The position numbers and the translations under genes were made by a program. Of a stretch of 64,000 nt of DNA, positions 24,193 to 32,866 are shown one piece after another (the first letter of the stretch is position 1; each line of letters opens with the position of its first letter). The notes below the pieces were generated by a model. The model did not search any database. It was not told the origin of the DNA and was given only the letters and a program-made list of their open reading frames with translations. Where the stretch lies: positions 1,488,001 to 1,552,000 of the forward strand of contig NZ_CP025096.1 in assembly GCF_002831565.1 (NCBI RefSeq), in the 5' to 3' direction. The stretch comes from Spirosoma pollinicola. Lineage in GTDB: Bacteria > Bacteroidota > Bacteroidia > Cytophagales > Spirosomataceae.

Positions 24193-25290
24193 TCAGGCTA
24201 CCAATTTTGCTGCTTTATTGCTCTTTACAACTGTTTTGATCTCATCTTTCAGAAATTTGAGCAACAACTTCTCGATCCCATCCAAGCCGTATGGGCTGGT
24301 TTGTTTGAAACGGGCTTTCTGTTTGATGTAGGGGTTAAGATCTTGACACTCATATGCTTCTAAAACCTGTGGGTGAACATAGTGCTTCCGGCAAACGGTT
24401 CGTGTGTTCCCCAATTGATGAGAGACCTGATCTAAAACAGTATTCACATTTTTTTTAAGTTCTTTTTCCGTTTCGCAGGGTTCCAATTCGGCTAATAGCC
24501 GGAGAGCATTAACGGTACCTGCCCAGGTGCGGAAATCCTTTGCCGAGAAATCATCGCCCATCGTTTCGTGCAGATAAGCATTCACCATGCCAGAATCTAT
24601 AGGATGGCGGTCGCCGTTTTCGTCAAAATACTGGAATAATTCTTTACCGGGAATTTCGCGGCAGGCTTTCACCAAACGGGATAACCGGCGGTCGTGCAGC
24701 GTGATATCGTGGTAAATCCCTTTTTTACCTTTAAAGCTAAACCGGGCTTCCTGTCCTTCCAGTTTTACATGCCTGTCTTTCAGGGTTGTCAAGCCATACG
24801 AGCCATATTCTTTTTCATAGGCGGCATTTCCCACCCGAATCAGCGTTTGTTCCATAACGCTCAGGGCAATGGCAATCACTTTCTCCCGGGTTAACTCACG
24901 CTTTTTTAAGTCGTTTGTCAGGCGTTCGCGCAGTAGGGGCAGGGCCTCGCCAAACGCTTCCATCCGAAAGAACTTTGTCTGACTCCGGATCGCATTCCAC
25001 TTCGCATGGTAACGGTACTGTTTTCGATTCTTTGTGTCGATTCCCGTTGCCTGTAGGTGACCATTCACCCTGGGGCTGATCCAGACATTTTCCCAGGCAG
25101 GGGGCAAAATAAGGCTGCGAATTCGCGTCAGCGTGTCAGGGTCATCTACCTCGTTGCCGGTGTGGTCGACATACATGAATTGATCCCGATTCCGCTGACG
25201 TTTAATGCCCGGCATGGTGTCATTCATATAAACCAGACGAGCCGCCTTTGCCGTTTCGGCTGGGTCGTGTGCTAATTCCAATAAATTCAC
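24193..25290 (-). CDS. DNA topoisomerase IB, poxvirus/bacterial type
   Basis: Relaxes supercoiled DNA through a 3-prime phosphotyrosine bond. The N-terminal domain has LPPAWENVWISPRVNGHLQATGID, and the catalytic domain has RVGNAAYEKEYGSYGLTTLKDRHV, FSFKGKKG, KDFRTWAGT and the nucleophile Tyr304 in CRKHYVHP. These give the expected Arg-Lys-Arg-His-Tyr set. Only GTG (25290) or TTG (25317) starts lie before the first ATG at residue 22; the GTG (NLLELAHDPAETAKAA) best matches the family N-terminus. Length about 365. This short class is common but accessory in bacteria. It stands alone and convergent with the DUF421 gene. Confidence 0.88.
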   Translation of the reverse strand: MNLLELAHDPAETAKAARLVYMNDTMPGIKRQRNRDQFMYVDHTGNEVDDPDTLTRIRSLILPPAWENVWISPRVNGHLQATGIDTKNRKQYRYHAKWNAIRSQTKFFRMEAFGEALPLLRERLTNDLKKRELTREKVIAIALSVMEQTLIRVGNAAYEKEYGSYGLTTLKDRHVKLEGQEARFSFKGKKGIYHDITLHDRRLSRLVKACREIPGKELFQYFDENGDRHPIDSGMVNAYLHETMGDDFSAKDFRTWAGTVNALRLLAELEPCETEKELKKNVNTVLDQVSHQLGNTRTVCRKHYVHPQVLEAYECQDLNPYIKQKARFKQTSPYGLDGIEKLLLKFLKDEIKTVVKSNKAAKLVA

Positions 25291-25512
25291 GTTCGTTGAG
25301 TATAAGTAATAAAGCAAAATGAGTGATTGAGTAACTGCTTTTTTAAGCCATTGGTTAATCAGTTTGTCACCTTTATTACTATAGATCCCCGATTTTAATG
25401 ATCGCTATGATTTAAGCTGATTTTTAAACGAAATACAGAGAAGAACCAGGCAGGTTATTGACTTGTAATAAGAACAAATTGTAGGAATCAGCCGCCCTTT
25501 GCTCGGATCAGC

Positions 25513-26127
25513 TCAAGCGGATCGCTTCAAGCGAGTTTGTCGGTTTCCAATGCGCCAATCAGAAGCTTTACCAAAAAACCACAGGGCTAGTGTTGTAGCA
25601 TAATGATAAAAATCGGTTGGGTGAATAAATCCATTGAATGAATCGGCTTTTGTTGCCAATCCCATCATCATAGCGGCTAGTACAACCCATAAGCCTCGTT
25701 TGTTTCGTTGAAGAAGCGAAAAAACTGCCAGTAGCATCAACACCAAAATACCCATCGATGGGACAATTGGCGTGAAAACACGTACATCGGGAAGTAAGAG
25801 GGAAATAAATAAAAATAAACCAAAAAGTACCGTTGACACGAAGGAGAAAAGCGAAAGAGTACGTTGGTTCAAGAGTGCATAAACTGCCGTTACAACGCAC
25901 ACAACTCCCAGTGTATCAGACAGTATAATCATGGAGTGATGCAATGGCTCCAGTGATTCATTGCCTGCAAAATGCAGAACACCAATTAGAGCTGCCACGG
26001 AGGTAGTTAGCAAAAAAAAGCCCCATAGCAACCGGTTGAACAGGGAAATGCGTCCAAAAAAGTGCCAGAACACTCCGACGCCCGCCCCGGCCAGAATGGA
26101 GCCGGAAAGGATGTGCGAAAAAATCAT
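25513..26127 (-). CDS. Hypothetical multi-pass membrane protein
   Basis: A 204-residue membrane protein with about seven hydrophobic segments and a short basic tail (RQTRLKRSA). I do not recognise a named domain. The ATG at 26127 gives MIFSHILSGSILAGAGVGVF, starting at the first membrane segment; the upstream in-frame start at 26220 would overlap the sucD promoter and leader and is less likely. Polar and charged residues inside the membrane part (His and Asp in LHHSMIILSDTLG) recall small sensors or transporters, but function is open. It is divergent from sucD. Confidence 0.6.
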   Translation of the reverse strand: MIFSHILSGSILAGAGVGVFWHFFGRISLFNRLLWGFFLLTTSVAALIGVLHFAGNESLEPLHHSMIILSDTLGVVCVVTAVYALLNQRTLSLFSFVSTVLFGLFLFISLLLPDVRVFTPIVPSMGILVLMLLAVFSLLQRNKRGLWVVLAAMMMGLATKADSFNGFIHPTDFYHYATTLALWFFGKASDWRIGNRQTRLKRSA

Positions 26128-26150
26128 CACGTAATTTACGAAGTTTCGGC

Positions 26151-26158
26151 TACTTTTG
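26151..26158 (+). promoter_or_regulatory. Candidate -7 promoter box (TACTTTTG) for sucD
   Basis: An exact TAnnTTTG box in the 160-base divergent gap, about 130 bases before the sucD ATG, implying a leader of about 120 bases. That leader contains a purine-rich stretch and a T-rich stretch similar in style to the repeat at 27171. No convincing -33 element. Confidence 0.4.
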
Positions 26159-26287
26159 CCCAACTTTTTAAAAGAGAGAGGACTACTGAACGAAAGAGAA
26201 AAGAGCGTAAGCACTACCACCTATTTTCTTTTTTGTCTAGTAGCCTTGCATATAATTAACCGTATCGCCAACGATTTACAAACCGTC

Positions 26288-27163
26288 ATGAGCGTTTTAG
26301 TCAACAAAGACTCCAAAGTTATCGTCCAGGGCTTTACCGGCTCGGAAGGCAGTTTTCATGCCCAGCAGATGATCGAATACGGCACCAACGTTGTTGGGGG
26401 CGTAACGCCTGGTAAAGGCGGCCAAACGCACCTTGACCGGCCCGTGTTTAACACTGTTCAGCAGTCTGTCGAGCAGGCAGGAGCGAATGTCTCTATCATT
26501 TTTGTGCCACCGGCTTTTGCCGCTGATGCCATTATGGAGGCTGCCGAAGCCGGAATTAAGGTTATCATCTGTATTACCGAAGGTATCCCGACGGAGGATA
26601 TGGTTGCTGTTAAAAACTATCTTTCGGACAAAGATGTTCGGCTAATTGGTCCTAACTGCCCTGGTGTTATGACGGCCGAAGAATGCAAAGTAGGTATCAT
26701 GCCGGGCTTTATCTTCAAGAAAGGAACCATTGGCATCGTTTCTAAATCAGGAACGTTAACCTACGAAGCCGTTGACCAATTGACAAAAGCGGGTCTGGGC
26801 CAATCGACGGCTATCGGTATCGGTGGAGACCCCATTATTGGTACAACGACCAAAGAAGCGGTCGAATTGCTGATGAACGATCCTGATACAGAAGCTATTG
26901 TAATGATCGGCGAAATTGGTGGCGGTATGGAAGCGGAAGCTGCTCGCTGGATTAAAGCCGACGGTAACCGGAAGCCTGTTGTAGGCTTCATTGCTGGCCA
27001 GACTGCACCGAAAGGTCGCCGGATGGGTCACGCGGGTGCTATTGTTGGTGGAGCTGACGATACCGCTGCAGCAAAAATGGCCATCATGGAAGAATGTGGT
27101 ATTCACGTCGTTGAATCCCCTGCACTGATCGGCGACACGATGTTGAAAGCGTTAGGAAAATAA
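26288..27163 (+). CDS. sucD: Succinyl-CoA synthetase alpha subunit
   Basis: Converts succinyl-CoA to succinate with nucleoside triphosphate formation in the TCA cycle, as partner of SucC. The ATG at 26288 ([21 protein letters not shown]) gives the normal 291-residue protein. The CoA-binding Rossmann motif is [14 protein letters not shown], then GGVTPGKGG, the [18 protein letters not shown] segment, and the phosphorylated His248 in [13 protein letters not shown]. sucC is not beside it, so the two subunits are coded at separate loci here. The DUF4271 and hemD genes follow on the same strand. A candidate promoter box lies at 26151. Confidence 0.96.
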   Translation: MSVLVNKDSKVIVQGFTGSEGSFHAQQMIEYGTNVVGGVTPGKGGQTHLDRPVFNTVQQSVEQAGANVSIIFVPPAFAADAIMEAAEAGIKVIICITEGIPTEDMVAVKNYLSDKDVRLIGPNCPGVMTAEECKVGIMPGFIFKKGTIGIVSKSGTLTYEAVDQLTKAGLGQSTAIGIGGDPIIGTTTKEAVELLMNDPDTEAIVMIGEIGGGMEAEAARWIKADGNRKPVVGFIAGQTAPKGRRMGHAGAIVGGADDTAAAKMAIMEECGIHVVESPALIGDTMLKALGK

Positions 27164-27170
27164 TAAAAGC

Positions 27171-27272
27171 AAAAAGAGTGAAAGAGCGAGAGAGCGAAAG
27201 AGTGAACAAAAAGGGAAACAACTATGCCCTAATATCGCTCTTTCGCTCTTTCACTCTTTCACTCTTTTTTAT
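27171..27272. repeat. Low-complexity inverted repeat overlapping a gene start
   Basis: A purine-rich arm (27171-27204, AAAAAGAGTGAAAGAGCGAG...) is followed after about 30 bases by a pyrimidine-rich arm (27236-27272) that pairs with it over about 30 bases with a few mismatches. The two GTG codons that could start the DUF4271 gene lie in the first arm. The second arm codes part of that protein's signal peptide. Confidence 0.65.
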
Positions 27273-28395
27273 TTCTATCGCTACAGCCCAACCCCGTGCC
27301 ACAGGCATTGGACCAGAGGGACGTTATTACCTTATCCACAATTTTCGAGATGATTTTCAGGTGTACGACGAAGGTGCCAAAGCCTATATTCCGTACATTA
27401 TCGAACAACACGCCGACCAAACGGCACTGAGTGCCTATATCGACCTCGAAAGTAATCGGCATTATAATTTATTGATCTCGACCCGTCGGGATGGCTATCT
27501 GTTTATTAATGCCGCCCTTAAACGTAAACTTCGCGCCGATCGCTGGGAGGTGTTAAGTATCGATAGTTTGTTCCGGGTGTACCGCCAACCAGAAATTTTT
27601 CTGACCATTTACGGCGCCCCGGGCCTTGATGACAAACGGTTGTATATTGGCTATCCCAAGTCAGCTACGCAGAAGCAAGTTGTGCTAGGTGATGATAATT
27701 TGAGCGTACGGCCACGCCCGCAAACAATCTACGATAACTTTTTGAGCTTGGGCCTCCTGTTTTTATTGGCTACACATGCTTTTCTGTTTGCTATTTACCA
27801 TCGGGCTTTTTTACGGTTTTACAGCTTTCGTGATCTGGTTTCACTGCGGGCGCAAGAGGAGTCATTTCTGATCAATCGCCCCTTGAGCAGCACGAACTTG
27901 CTCTTCACGCTGAATGTTAGTTTTGTCATTGCCTACCTGATCGTTTTTGTCCAAAGCCGTAACCTCGACGTATTTGCCTCGCGCACTTTATTGCTTGGAG
28001 AACAGCATTTTGGCTGGTTGATTGGCGAGTTTTTACTACTGAGTGGAGCCGCATTCTTAAGCTTGGTTGGCAAATATGTTCTGCTTGAAGTTATGGGCGG
28101 TTTGTATAAATTACAGGATATAATTCACGTTCATTACTTCAAAATACTCCAATCGTCCCTATTGTTTTTTACGGCACTGGCCCTGTTGCTGTCAATAATC
28201 ACGGTCAATGCGCCAACCCTCTTGTGGGTACCGAAGATGTTGTTATTGCCTTTGATTGGGTTTTACCTGGGGCGTCTGATGTTGCTTTATCTGGTCATCC
28301 GAAGTTTAGAGCCTATCAAGAATCTTTATTTATTTTCGTACCTTTGCATCGTTGAATTGATTCCACTTATAATTGGTTTGCGTTTCGCATTGTAA
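27202..28395 (+). CDS. DUF4271 family membrane protein
   Basis: A Bacteroidota-specific protein of unknown function. The GTG at 27202 gives MNKKGNNYALISLFRSFTLS..., a good signal peptide ending ATAQ; a GTG at 27178 is also in frame. Residues about 30-165 are a soluble, probably periplasmic domain, and from about residue 190 there are six or so membrane segments (for example NFLSLGLLFLLATHAFLFAI and SSLLFFTALALLLSIITVNA). DUF4271 genes sit beside hemD in many Bacteroidota (from memory), as here, but the reason is not known. The signal peptide is coded by an inverted-repeat arm. It follows sucD closely and may share its transcript. Confidence 0.8.
   Translation: MNKKGNNYALISLFRSFTLSLFFISIATAQPRATGIGPEGRYYLIHNFRDDFQVYDEGAKAYIPYIIEQHADQTALSAYIDLESNRHYNLLISTRRDGYLFINAALKRKLRADRWEVLSIDSLFRVYRQPEIFLTIYGAPGLDDKRLYIGYPKSATQKQVVLGDDNLSVRPRPQTIYDNFLSLGLLFLLATHAFLFAIYHRAFLRFYSFRDLVSLRAQEESFLINRPLSSTNLLFTLNVSFVIAYLIVFVQSRNLDVFASRTLLLGEQHFGWLIGEFLLLSGAAFLSLVGKYVLLEVMGGLYKLQDIIHVHYFKILQSSLLFFTALALLLSIITVNAPTLLWVPKMLLLPLIGFYLGRLMLLYLVIRSLEPIKNLYLFSYLCIVELIPLIIGLRFAL
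28339..28346 (+). promoter_or_regulatory. Candidate internal -7 box (TACCTTTG) upstream of hemD
   Basis: An exact TAnnTTTG match followed by C, inside the end of the DUF4271 coding region, about 150 bases before the preferred hemD start. It may give hemD its own transcript. A T-rich stretch precedes it but no clear -33 TTG. Confidence 0.35.
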
Positions 28396-28494
28396 GCGTG
28401 AGTGGGTAGTGATAAGTTGGTTGTTTTTGAAAAGCAGACTACTTCATCGAGTAGCCTGATATTGACTACAACTGTTGAACCGAGTAAAGATTCA

Positions 28495-29280
28495 ATGAAC
28501 GAAACTAGTATGCAATCCACCGAAAACCGGCTCACGAAAGTAAACCGGCTGTTAGTGACCCAATCCCGACCCGCCGACGAAAAATCTCCTTACTTTGATT
28601 TAGTTAGCAAGTATAATCTTCAAATCGACTTCCGCCCATTCATTCAGATTCAGGGCGAATCGTTTAAAGATTTTCGGCGTCAGAAAATTAATATCCTGGC
28701 TCATACGGCTATTATTTTTACCAGCCGGAATGCCATAGATCATTTTTTTCGGATTTGTCAGGAGGGGCGTGTCGATGTGCCAGCTGATATGAAATACTTC
28801 TGTATTTCGGAGCAAACGGCCAATTACCTGCAGAAATACATCGTTATTCGAAAGCGCAAGATTTTTAACGGGACTAAAACGGCTAGTGAATTATTTGACC
28901 TGATCAAGAAACACAAGACCGAAAAATTCCTGTTCCCCTGCTCGAACATACGGCGTAATGATATCCCCGAATTCATGGATACCAGTGGGCTTCATTTTAC
29001 GGAGGCTGTAATGTACGATACCGTACCTACTGATCTGTCGGATCTGGATATTGAGAGTTACGATATTATCGCTTTCTTTAGTCCTTCGGGTGTTAGTTCG
29101 TTAAAGAGCAACTTCCCAAACTTCAATCAAAATGGTACCCGGATGGCAGCCTTTGGCCCAACCACGGCCAGAGCGATTACAGAAGCAGGTTTGACACTTG
29201 ATATTGAGGCTCCATTGCCAAACGCTCCTTCCATGACAGGCGCACTGGATCTGTATCTAAAAAAGGCTAACAATCAATAA
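28495..29280 (+). CDS. hemD: Uroporphyrinogen-III synthase family protein
   Basis: Closes hydroxymethylbilane to uroporphyrinogen III in haem synthesis. The family is poorly conserved; seen here are the N-terminal LLVTQSRPADEKSPYFDL, IIFTSRNAIDHFF, the KYFCISEQTANYL segment, and in the second half AVMYDTVPTDL, IIAFFSPSGVSSLKSNFP and AAFGPTTARAITEAGL. These map to the two alpha/beta domains of HemD. The ATG at 28495 (MNETSMQSTENR) is preferred over the GTG at 28402; an ATG at 28510 is also possible. Coupled to the DUF4271 gene. A strong terminator follows. Confidence 0.85.
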   Translation: MNETSMQSTENRLTKVNRLLVTQSRPADEKSPYFDLVSKYNLQIDFRPFIQIQGESFKDFRRQKINILAHTAIIFTSRNAIDHFFRICQEGRVDVPADMKYFCISEQTANYLQKYIVIRKRKIFNGTKTASELFDLIKKHKTEKFLFPCSNIRRNDIPEFMDTSGLHFTEAVMYDTVPTDLSDLDIESYDIIAFFSPSGVSSLKSNFPNFNQNGTRMAAFGPTTARAITEAGLTLDIEAPLPNAPSMTGALDLYLKKANNQ

Positions 29281-29296
29281 ACCTTAGCTGTTATAC

Positions 29297-29350
29297 AAAG
29301 GCTGAATGCCGGAACCGAGTGTATAGCCTCACTTCCGGCATTTAGCCTTT
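29297..29350 (+). terminator. Long hairpin terminator after hemD
   Basis: An 18-bp stem with one mismatch (arms 29297-29314 and 29333-29350, AAAGGCT...CCGGAA against TTCCGG...AGCCTTT) and an 18-base loop, 17 bases after the hemD stop. Confidence 0.7.
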
Positions 29351-29461
29351 ATTTATGGGCCAATAATTTGGCCATACAGGCGTTTAGTTGTAAACTGTGA
29401 TATTGTTTACGGGAACGCTGTTTAATTTGCCAATAGCTGTTCTGAATTTCGGTTAGGTCGT

Positions 29462-30436
29462 ATGATTCGCACACTCTACGTTTTTGCTTTCTTATTGCTG
29501 ACGATTGTTGCTCCAACCGCCTTTGCTCAGCAGGACCCTCAATTTAGTCTGTATATGTATAACCCCCTTTATTACAACCCGGCTGCGGCCGGGTCAGAGG
29601 GTGTATCACGGCTACAGCTTACGCACAGAACACAGTATTTGGGGTATCAAACGGCTGGCACAGGGGATGGAAGTGCTGCACAAAGCACACAAATGATCTC
29701 ATTCAACATGCCACTGGCTAAAATCAAAAGTGGTATTGGTATTTATGCGCTTAACGATAAATATGGCCCATCCATAAATCAGGCCGTGCAGATATCGTAT
29801 GCCTATCGGATGACCTTAAAAAACGGAACTTTGTCTTTGGGCGTTCAGGGTGGAATGTTCAATCGGGGCTATGACTTTGACCAATTCCGTCCAAGTGACC
29901 CTGGTGATCCGTTGCTTACTACCGGACGCATCAATCAATTCAAGCCTGATATTGGTGCCGGCGTATACTATAATACGACAGATTATTGGCTGGGTGTAAG
30001 TATGACACACTTAAACAAGGCCAATTACAGTTATATAGCCGACCGTACAACGGAACCGTCTGACAGTAAAGCTTACTTAACAGCAGGTTACCGCTTGGGG
30101 ATGGGTTATAATATCGATCTACAGCCCTCCATATTGGTGCAGTATAGTACTGTTGCGGGTTTTCCCGGATCCAATGTTGCTCTAAACTTACTGGGAACTT
30201 ATGATAACCGTTTCTGGGCGGGCGTTGGCTATCGGTTTAAAGATGCTTTGATGGCTACGGTAGGTATTAACCTGATGCGTAATAATGCCTTGAGAATTGG
30301 TTATTCATTAGATGTCGTAACAAGCGGCACGCAGATAAAGAGCGCAACGTCGCATGAGTTGTTATTTTCTTATGCACTGCCCGCACCTGATGTCAGGAAG
30401 AAGCCAATTATCAGGACTCCGCGTTTCCGGTATTAG
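29462..30436 (+). CDS. porP: PorP/SprF family type IX secretion outer-membrane protein
   Basis: A PorP/SprF-type beta-barrel of the type IX secretion system, which holds secreted or surface proteins at the outer membrane. Residues 1-22 are a signal peptide ending AFAQ, followed by the family-defining QDPQFSLYMYNPLYYNPAAAGSEG. Repeated aromatic beta strands follow, with GIGIYALNDKYGP and IGAGVYYNTTDYWLGVSMTHLN as typical blocks. Length (324) is normal. It precedes gldKLMN on the same strand, which is the classical por operon order. A gap of 259 bases with a promoter-like box separates it from gldK. Other PorP/SprF paralogues are common, so the symbol marks the locus rather than a proven orthologue. 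Confidence 0.92.
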   Translation: MIRTLYVFAFLLLTIVAPTAFAQQDPQFSLYMYNPLYYNPAAAGSEGVSRLQLTHRTQYLGYQTAGTGDGSAAQSTQMISFNMPLAKIKSGIGIYALNDKYGPSINQAVQISYAYRMTLKNGTLSLGVQGGMFNRGYDFDQFRPSDPGDPLLTTGRINQFKPDIGAGVYYNTTDYWLGVSMTHLNKANYSYIADRTTEPSDSKAYLTAGYRLGMGYNIDLQPSILVQYSTVAGFPGSNVALNLLGTYDNRFWAGVGYRFKDALMATVGINLMRNNALRIGYSLDVVTSGTQIKSATSHELLFSYALPAPDVRKKPIIRTPRFRY

Positions 30437-30526
30437 GCAATTACAGAAAATTTAAATTCTTGACTAAGTTTCATAAAAAATGCCTTTTTGGCAATATTCT
30501 TGTTAGGCTGTTTGCAGTGAGAGCCT

Positions 30527-30534
30527 TATTTTTG
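30527..30534 (+). promoter_or_regulatory. Candidate -7 box (TATTTTTG) upstream of gldK
   Basis: A TAnnTTTG match in the 259-base gap between porP and gldK, about 160 bases before the gldK start. A TGCC-TTTTT-GGCA mini hairpin at about 30481-30493 lies just upstream and may partly end the porP transcript. This suggests gldKLMN can be made separately from porP. Confidence 0.4.
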
Positions 30535-30695
30535 ACGAAAGTGACGTTGTGAATGCTGCAACAACAATTTTAATAGACATGAGTTCGTGTATAAGTAGTA
30601 CAGAAAATACGCTCAACCCGAATTTAACATACAATAACTAAACAGATTTTCGTTTTTAGTCTGGTCTCGCACAAGAAGAAGGTAAAAGTTCGACA

Positions 30696-31820
30696 ATGAT
30701 GAATTATAACTGGTTAACAGTCAACGCAACCCGGATAGTGATGGGCGCAGCAGTCATACTGCTAATGCAAGGTTGTGGCTTTCTGAAGTCAAAATTTGGT
30801 GGTAAGGGTGGAAAAGGTGGCGATGTAGGCGTTACAAACGGTGAAGTTACAGCCACCGGGCGTAAAGGCTGGAAACAGCCGACTCCCTTTGGTATGGTAC
30901 TGGTTCCATCAGGATCATTTATTATGGGTCAGGCCGATGAAGATGTGGCGGCTACTCAAATTAACATGAACCGGCAGGTAACGATCAGTTCGTTTTATAT
31001 GGACGACGCCGAGATTTCGAACCACGAATATCGGCAGTATGTCAATGCACTGATGGCTGATTCCGTATCGACTTTGGGCGAAGAGGAAATCATGTCTAAA
31101 TATTATCCTGACACGACTGTTTGGAAAAATGACTTTACCTATCACAATGGTGATCCCATGCTGGAGCACTATTATGGACACCCTGCCTTCGACACCTATC
31201 CTGTCGTTGGTGTTAGCTGGATTGCGGCAAAACACTTCTGTAAGTGGCGTACCAATACACTCGATGATTTCCGTACAAAAGATGGCGGTTATAAGTCGTT
31301 TGGTTTCCGTCTCCCTTCAGAGGCCGAGTGGGAGTGGGCTGCACGGGGTGGCAAAAATGGAGCTAAATATCCGTGGGGTAACCCATATGTTGCCAACGGC
31401 AAAGGTTGCTATCTGGCAAACTTTAAACCACAACGGGGTAACTTTGATGCTGATGGCTACCCATATACAGCCCCTGCAACGGCATATAATCCGAATGATT
31501 ACGGCTTGTACAATATGGCTGGTAACGTTGCCGAATGGTGCCGGGATGCCTATGCTGATAACACGAACGCTATTGTTTGGGATATGAACCCGGACAATCA
31601 GAACGCCGATGAGCCTCGTAAAGTGGTTCGGGGTGGTTCTTGGAAAGACATTGCTTACTACCTCGAAACAGGTACTCGTTCATACGAGTATGAAGATCAG
31701 AAACGCTCGTACATTGGTTTCCGTTGCATAATGGACAACCTGGAAGGTCGTACGGCATCAGGGCGGGCAAGCAGTGGCAAGGCTAAATCAAGCAAAAAGG
31801 CCTCAGCCAAGAAAGCATAA
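30696..31820 (+). CDS. gldK: Gliding motility / type IX secretion lipoprotein GldK (PorK)
   Basis: An outer-membrane lipoprotein that with GldN forms the periplasmic ring of the type IX secretion system. The signal peptide ends in the lipobox LMQGC. A glycine/lysine-rich linker follows (residues 30-50). The rest has the formylglycine-generating-enzyme (sulfatase-modifying) fold: FGMVLVPSGSFIMGQ, MDDAEISNHEYRQYV, VVGVSWIAAKHFCKWR, FGFRLPSEAEWEWAARGG, NDYGLYNMAGNVAEW, VVRGGSW and SYIGFRC. The structure-forming residues are kept, but the enzyme's catalytic Cys role is not expected. The C-terminal tail is unusually rich in Ser, Lys and Ala. First gene of gldKLMN. Confidence 0.95.
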   Translation: MMNYNWLTVNATRIVMGAAVILLMQGCGFLKSKFGGKGGKGGDVGVTNGEVTATGRKGWKQPTPFGMVLVPSGSFIMGQADEDVAATQINMNRQVTISSFYMDDAEISNHEYRQYVNALMADSVSTLGEEEIMSKYYPDTTVWKNDFTYHNGDPMLEHYYGHPAFDTYPVVGVSWIAAKHFCKWRTNTLDDFRTKDGGYKSFGFRLPSEAEWEWAARGGKNGAKYPWGNPYVANGKGCYLANFKPQRGNFDADGYPYTAPATAYNPNDYGLYNMAGNVAEWCRDAYADNTNAIVWDMNPDNQNADEPRKVVRGGSWKDIAYYLETGTRSYEYEDQKRSYIGFRCIMDNLEGRTASGRASSGKAKSSKKASAKKA

Positions 31821-31912
31821 ATAACAGAGTGCTGGCTAGTTCAGCACCTGCAAAAAATTAAAAGAGTATCCTTACACAGCAAATTACCTATTCCAACCAA
31901 CAATCGCTTACC

Positions 31913-32725
31913 ATGGCAGCAGAAAAGTCCACGAGTTTCTTTTGGGATCGTTTAGTACCAACAATTTATAGTGCAGGTGCCGCCGTCGTTATTGCCGGAG
32001 CTTGGGCCAAGATTACGCACAACGAACAATTCGGATGGTTATTGACCGCCGGTCTTTTAACAGAGGTAGTTATTTTTGCCCTGTATGCTGTTCAAAGCTT
32101 CACCATGCCAGTAACCGCGGGCGATGGATATGCCTGGGAACGGGTATATCCTGAACTAGCAGAGGATTTCAAAGGTGAAGCACGTAAACCCGCTCCGCAA
32201 GCGAATGGCTTGACCGGAAATATGGATCAGATGCTCGCTCAGGCCAAAGTTACCCCCGACGTTTTCGAACGGTTAGGCTCAGGCTTCCGTAACTTGAATG
32301 ACACCGTATCTAAACTTTCTGATCTTACTGATGCAACGGTTGCAACCAACGACTATGCAAAGAACGTTAAATCGGCGTCGAGTTCGATTGGTGAGATGAA
32401 TAAATCATACGGTACAGCGATCACAGCCATGAATTCAATGGCCGACGCGACGACCGATGCCAAAGACTATCGTGATCAATTTCAGAAAGTAACCAAAAAT
32501 ATGGGCGCTCTTAACGCCGTATATGAGTTGGAGTTACAGGACACAAACAAACACCTGAAAGCAATGAACGCTTTCTATGGTAGCCTGTCGGCCGCGATGG
32601 AGAACATGAGTGATGCCAGCCGCGATACACAGCAGTTTAAAAGTGAACTGGCCAAATTGACTGGAAATTTAGCTTCCCTGAATGGCGTATACGGCAGTAT
32701 GCTGACAGCCATGCGTGGCAACTAG
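31913..32725 (+). CDS. gldL: Type IX secretion / gliding motor protein GldL (PorL)
   Basis: An inner-membrane protein that forms the stator-like pentamer of the type IX motor. Two membrane helices lie at about residues 14-32 and 42-62. Glu51 inside the second helix matches the acid known to be essential in Flavobacterium johnsoniae GldL and thought to carry protons. The cytoplasmic remainder (residues 75-270) is helical, with repeated heptad blocks (MNKSYGTAITAMNSMADATTDAKDYRDQ and similar), rich in Asn and Met. ATG start. Lies between gldK (92 bases) and gldM (141 bases, with a hairpin). Confidence 0.95.
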   Translation: MAAEKSTSFFWDRLVPTIYSAGAAVVIAGAWAKITHNEQFGWLLTAGLLTEVVIFALYAVQSFTMPVTAGDGYAWERVYPELAEDFKGEARKPAPQANGLTGNMDQMLAQAKVTPDVFERLGSGFRNLNDTVSKLSDLTDATVATNDYAKNVKSASSSIGEMNKSYGTAITAMNSMADATTDAKDYRDQFQKVTKNMGALNAVYELELQDTNKHLKAMNAFYGSLSAAMENMSDASRDTQQFKSELAKLTGNLASLNGVYGSMLTAMRGN

Positions 32726-32749
32726 AACTGATAATTATGTAAAGTATAC

Positions 32750-32789
32750 CGTTGTCAGTTAGTAGACCGAACGTCTATAGCTGACAACG
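32750..32789 (+). terminator. Hairpin between gldL and gldM
   Basis: Arms CGTTGTCAG (32750-32758) and CTGACAACG (32781-32789) pair over 9 bp, with partly paired TAGAC / GTCTA inside. It lies 24 bases after the gldL stop and 77 before gldM. Without a T tract it may tune transcription between the two genes, or protect a processed end, rather than terminate. Confidence 0.4.
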
Positions 32790-32866
32790 TAAACTCTACT
32801 TTGCCTCAACAACATAACCGCTACGGCGGCCTTTTCCACAACTTTTTATTATCACTACCATAGTTT

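Noticed and set aside
26156..26287. N-terminal extension of sucD in frame
   Set aside because: The added 44 residues are low-complexity and unlike any SucD; the ATG at 26288 matches the family N-terminus.
30579..30641. A 20-codon frame from ATG in the porP-gldK gap
   Set aside because: Too short, no conserved features, and it lies in the likely leader of gldK; expected by chance.
30696..31820. A formylglycine-generating enzyme active on sulfatases
   Set aside because: Lipobox, operon position and family text identify GldK; no sulfatase lies nearby.
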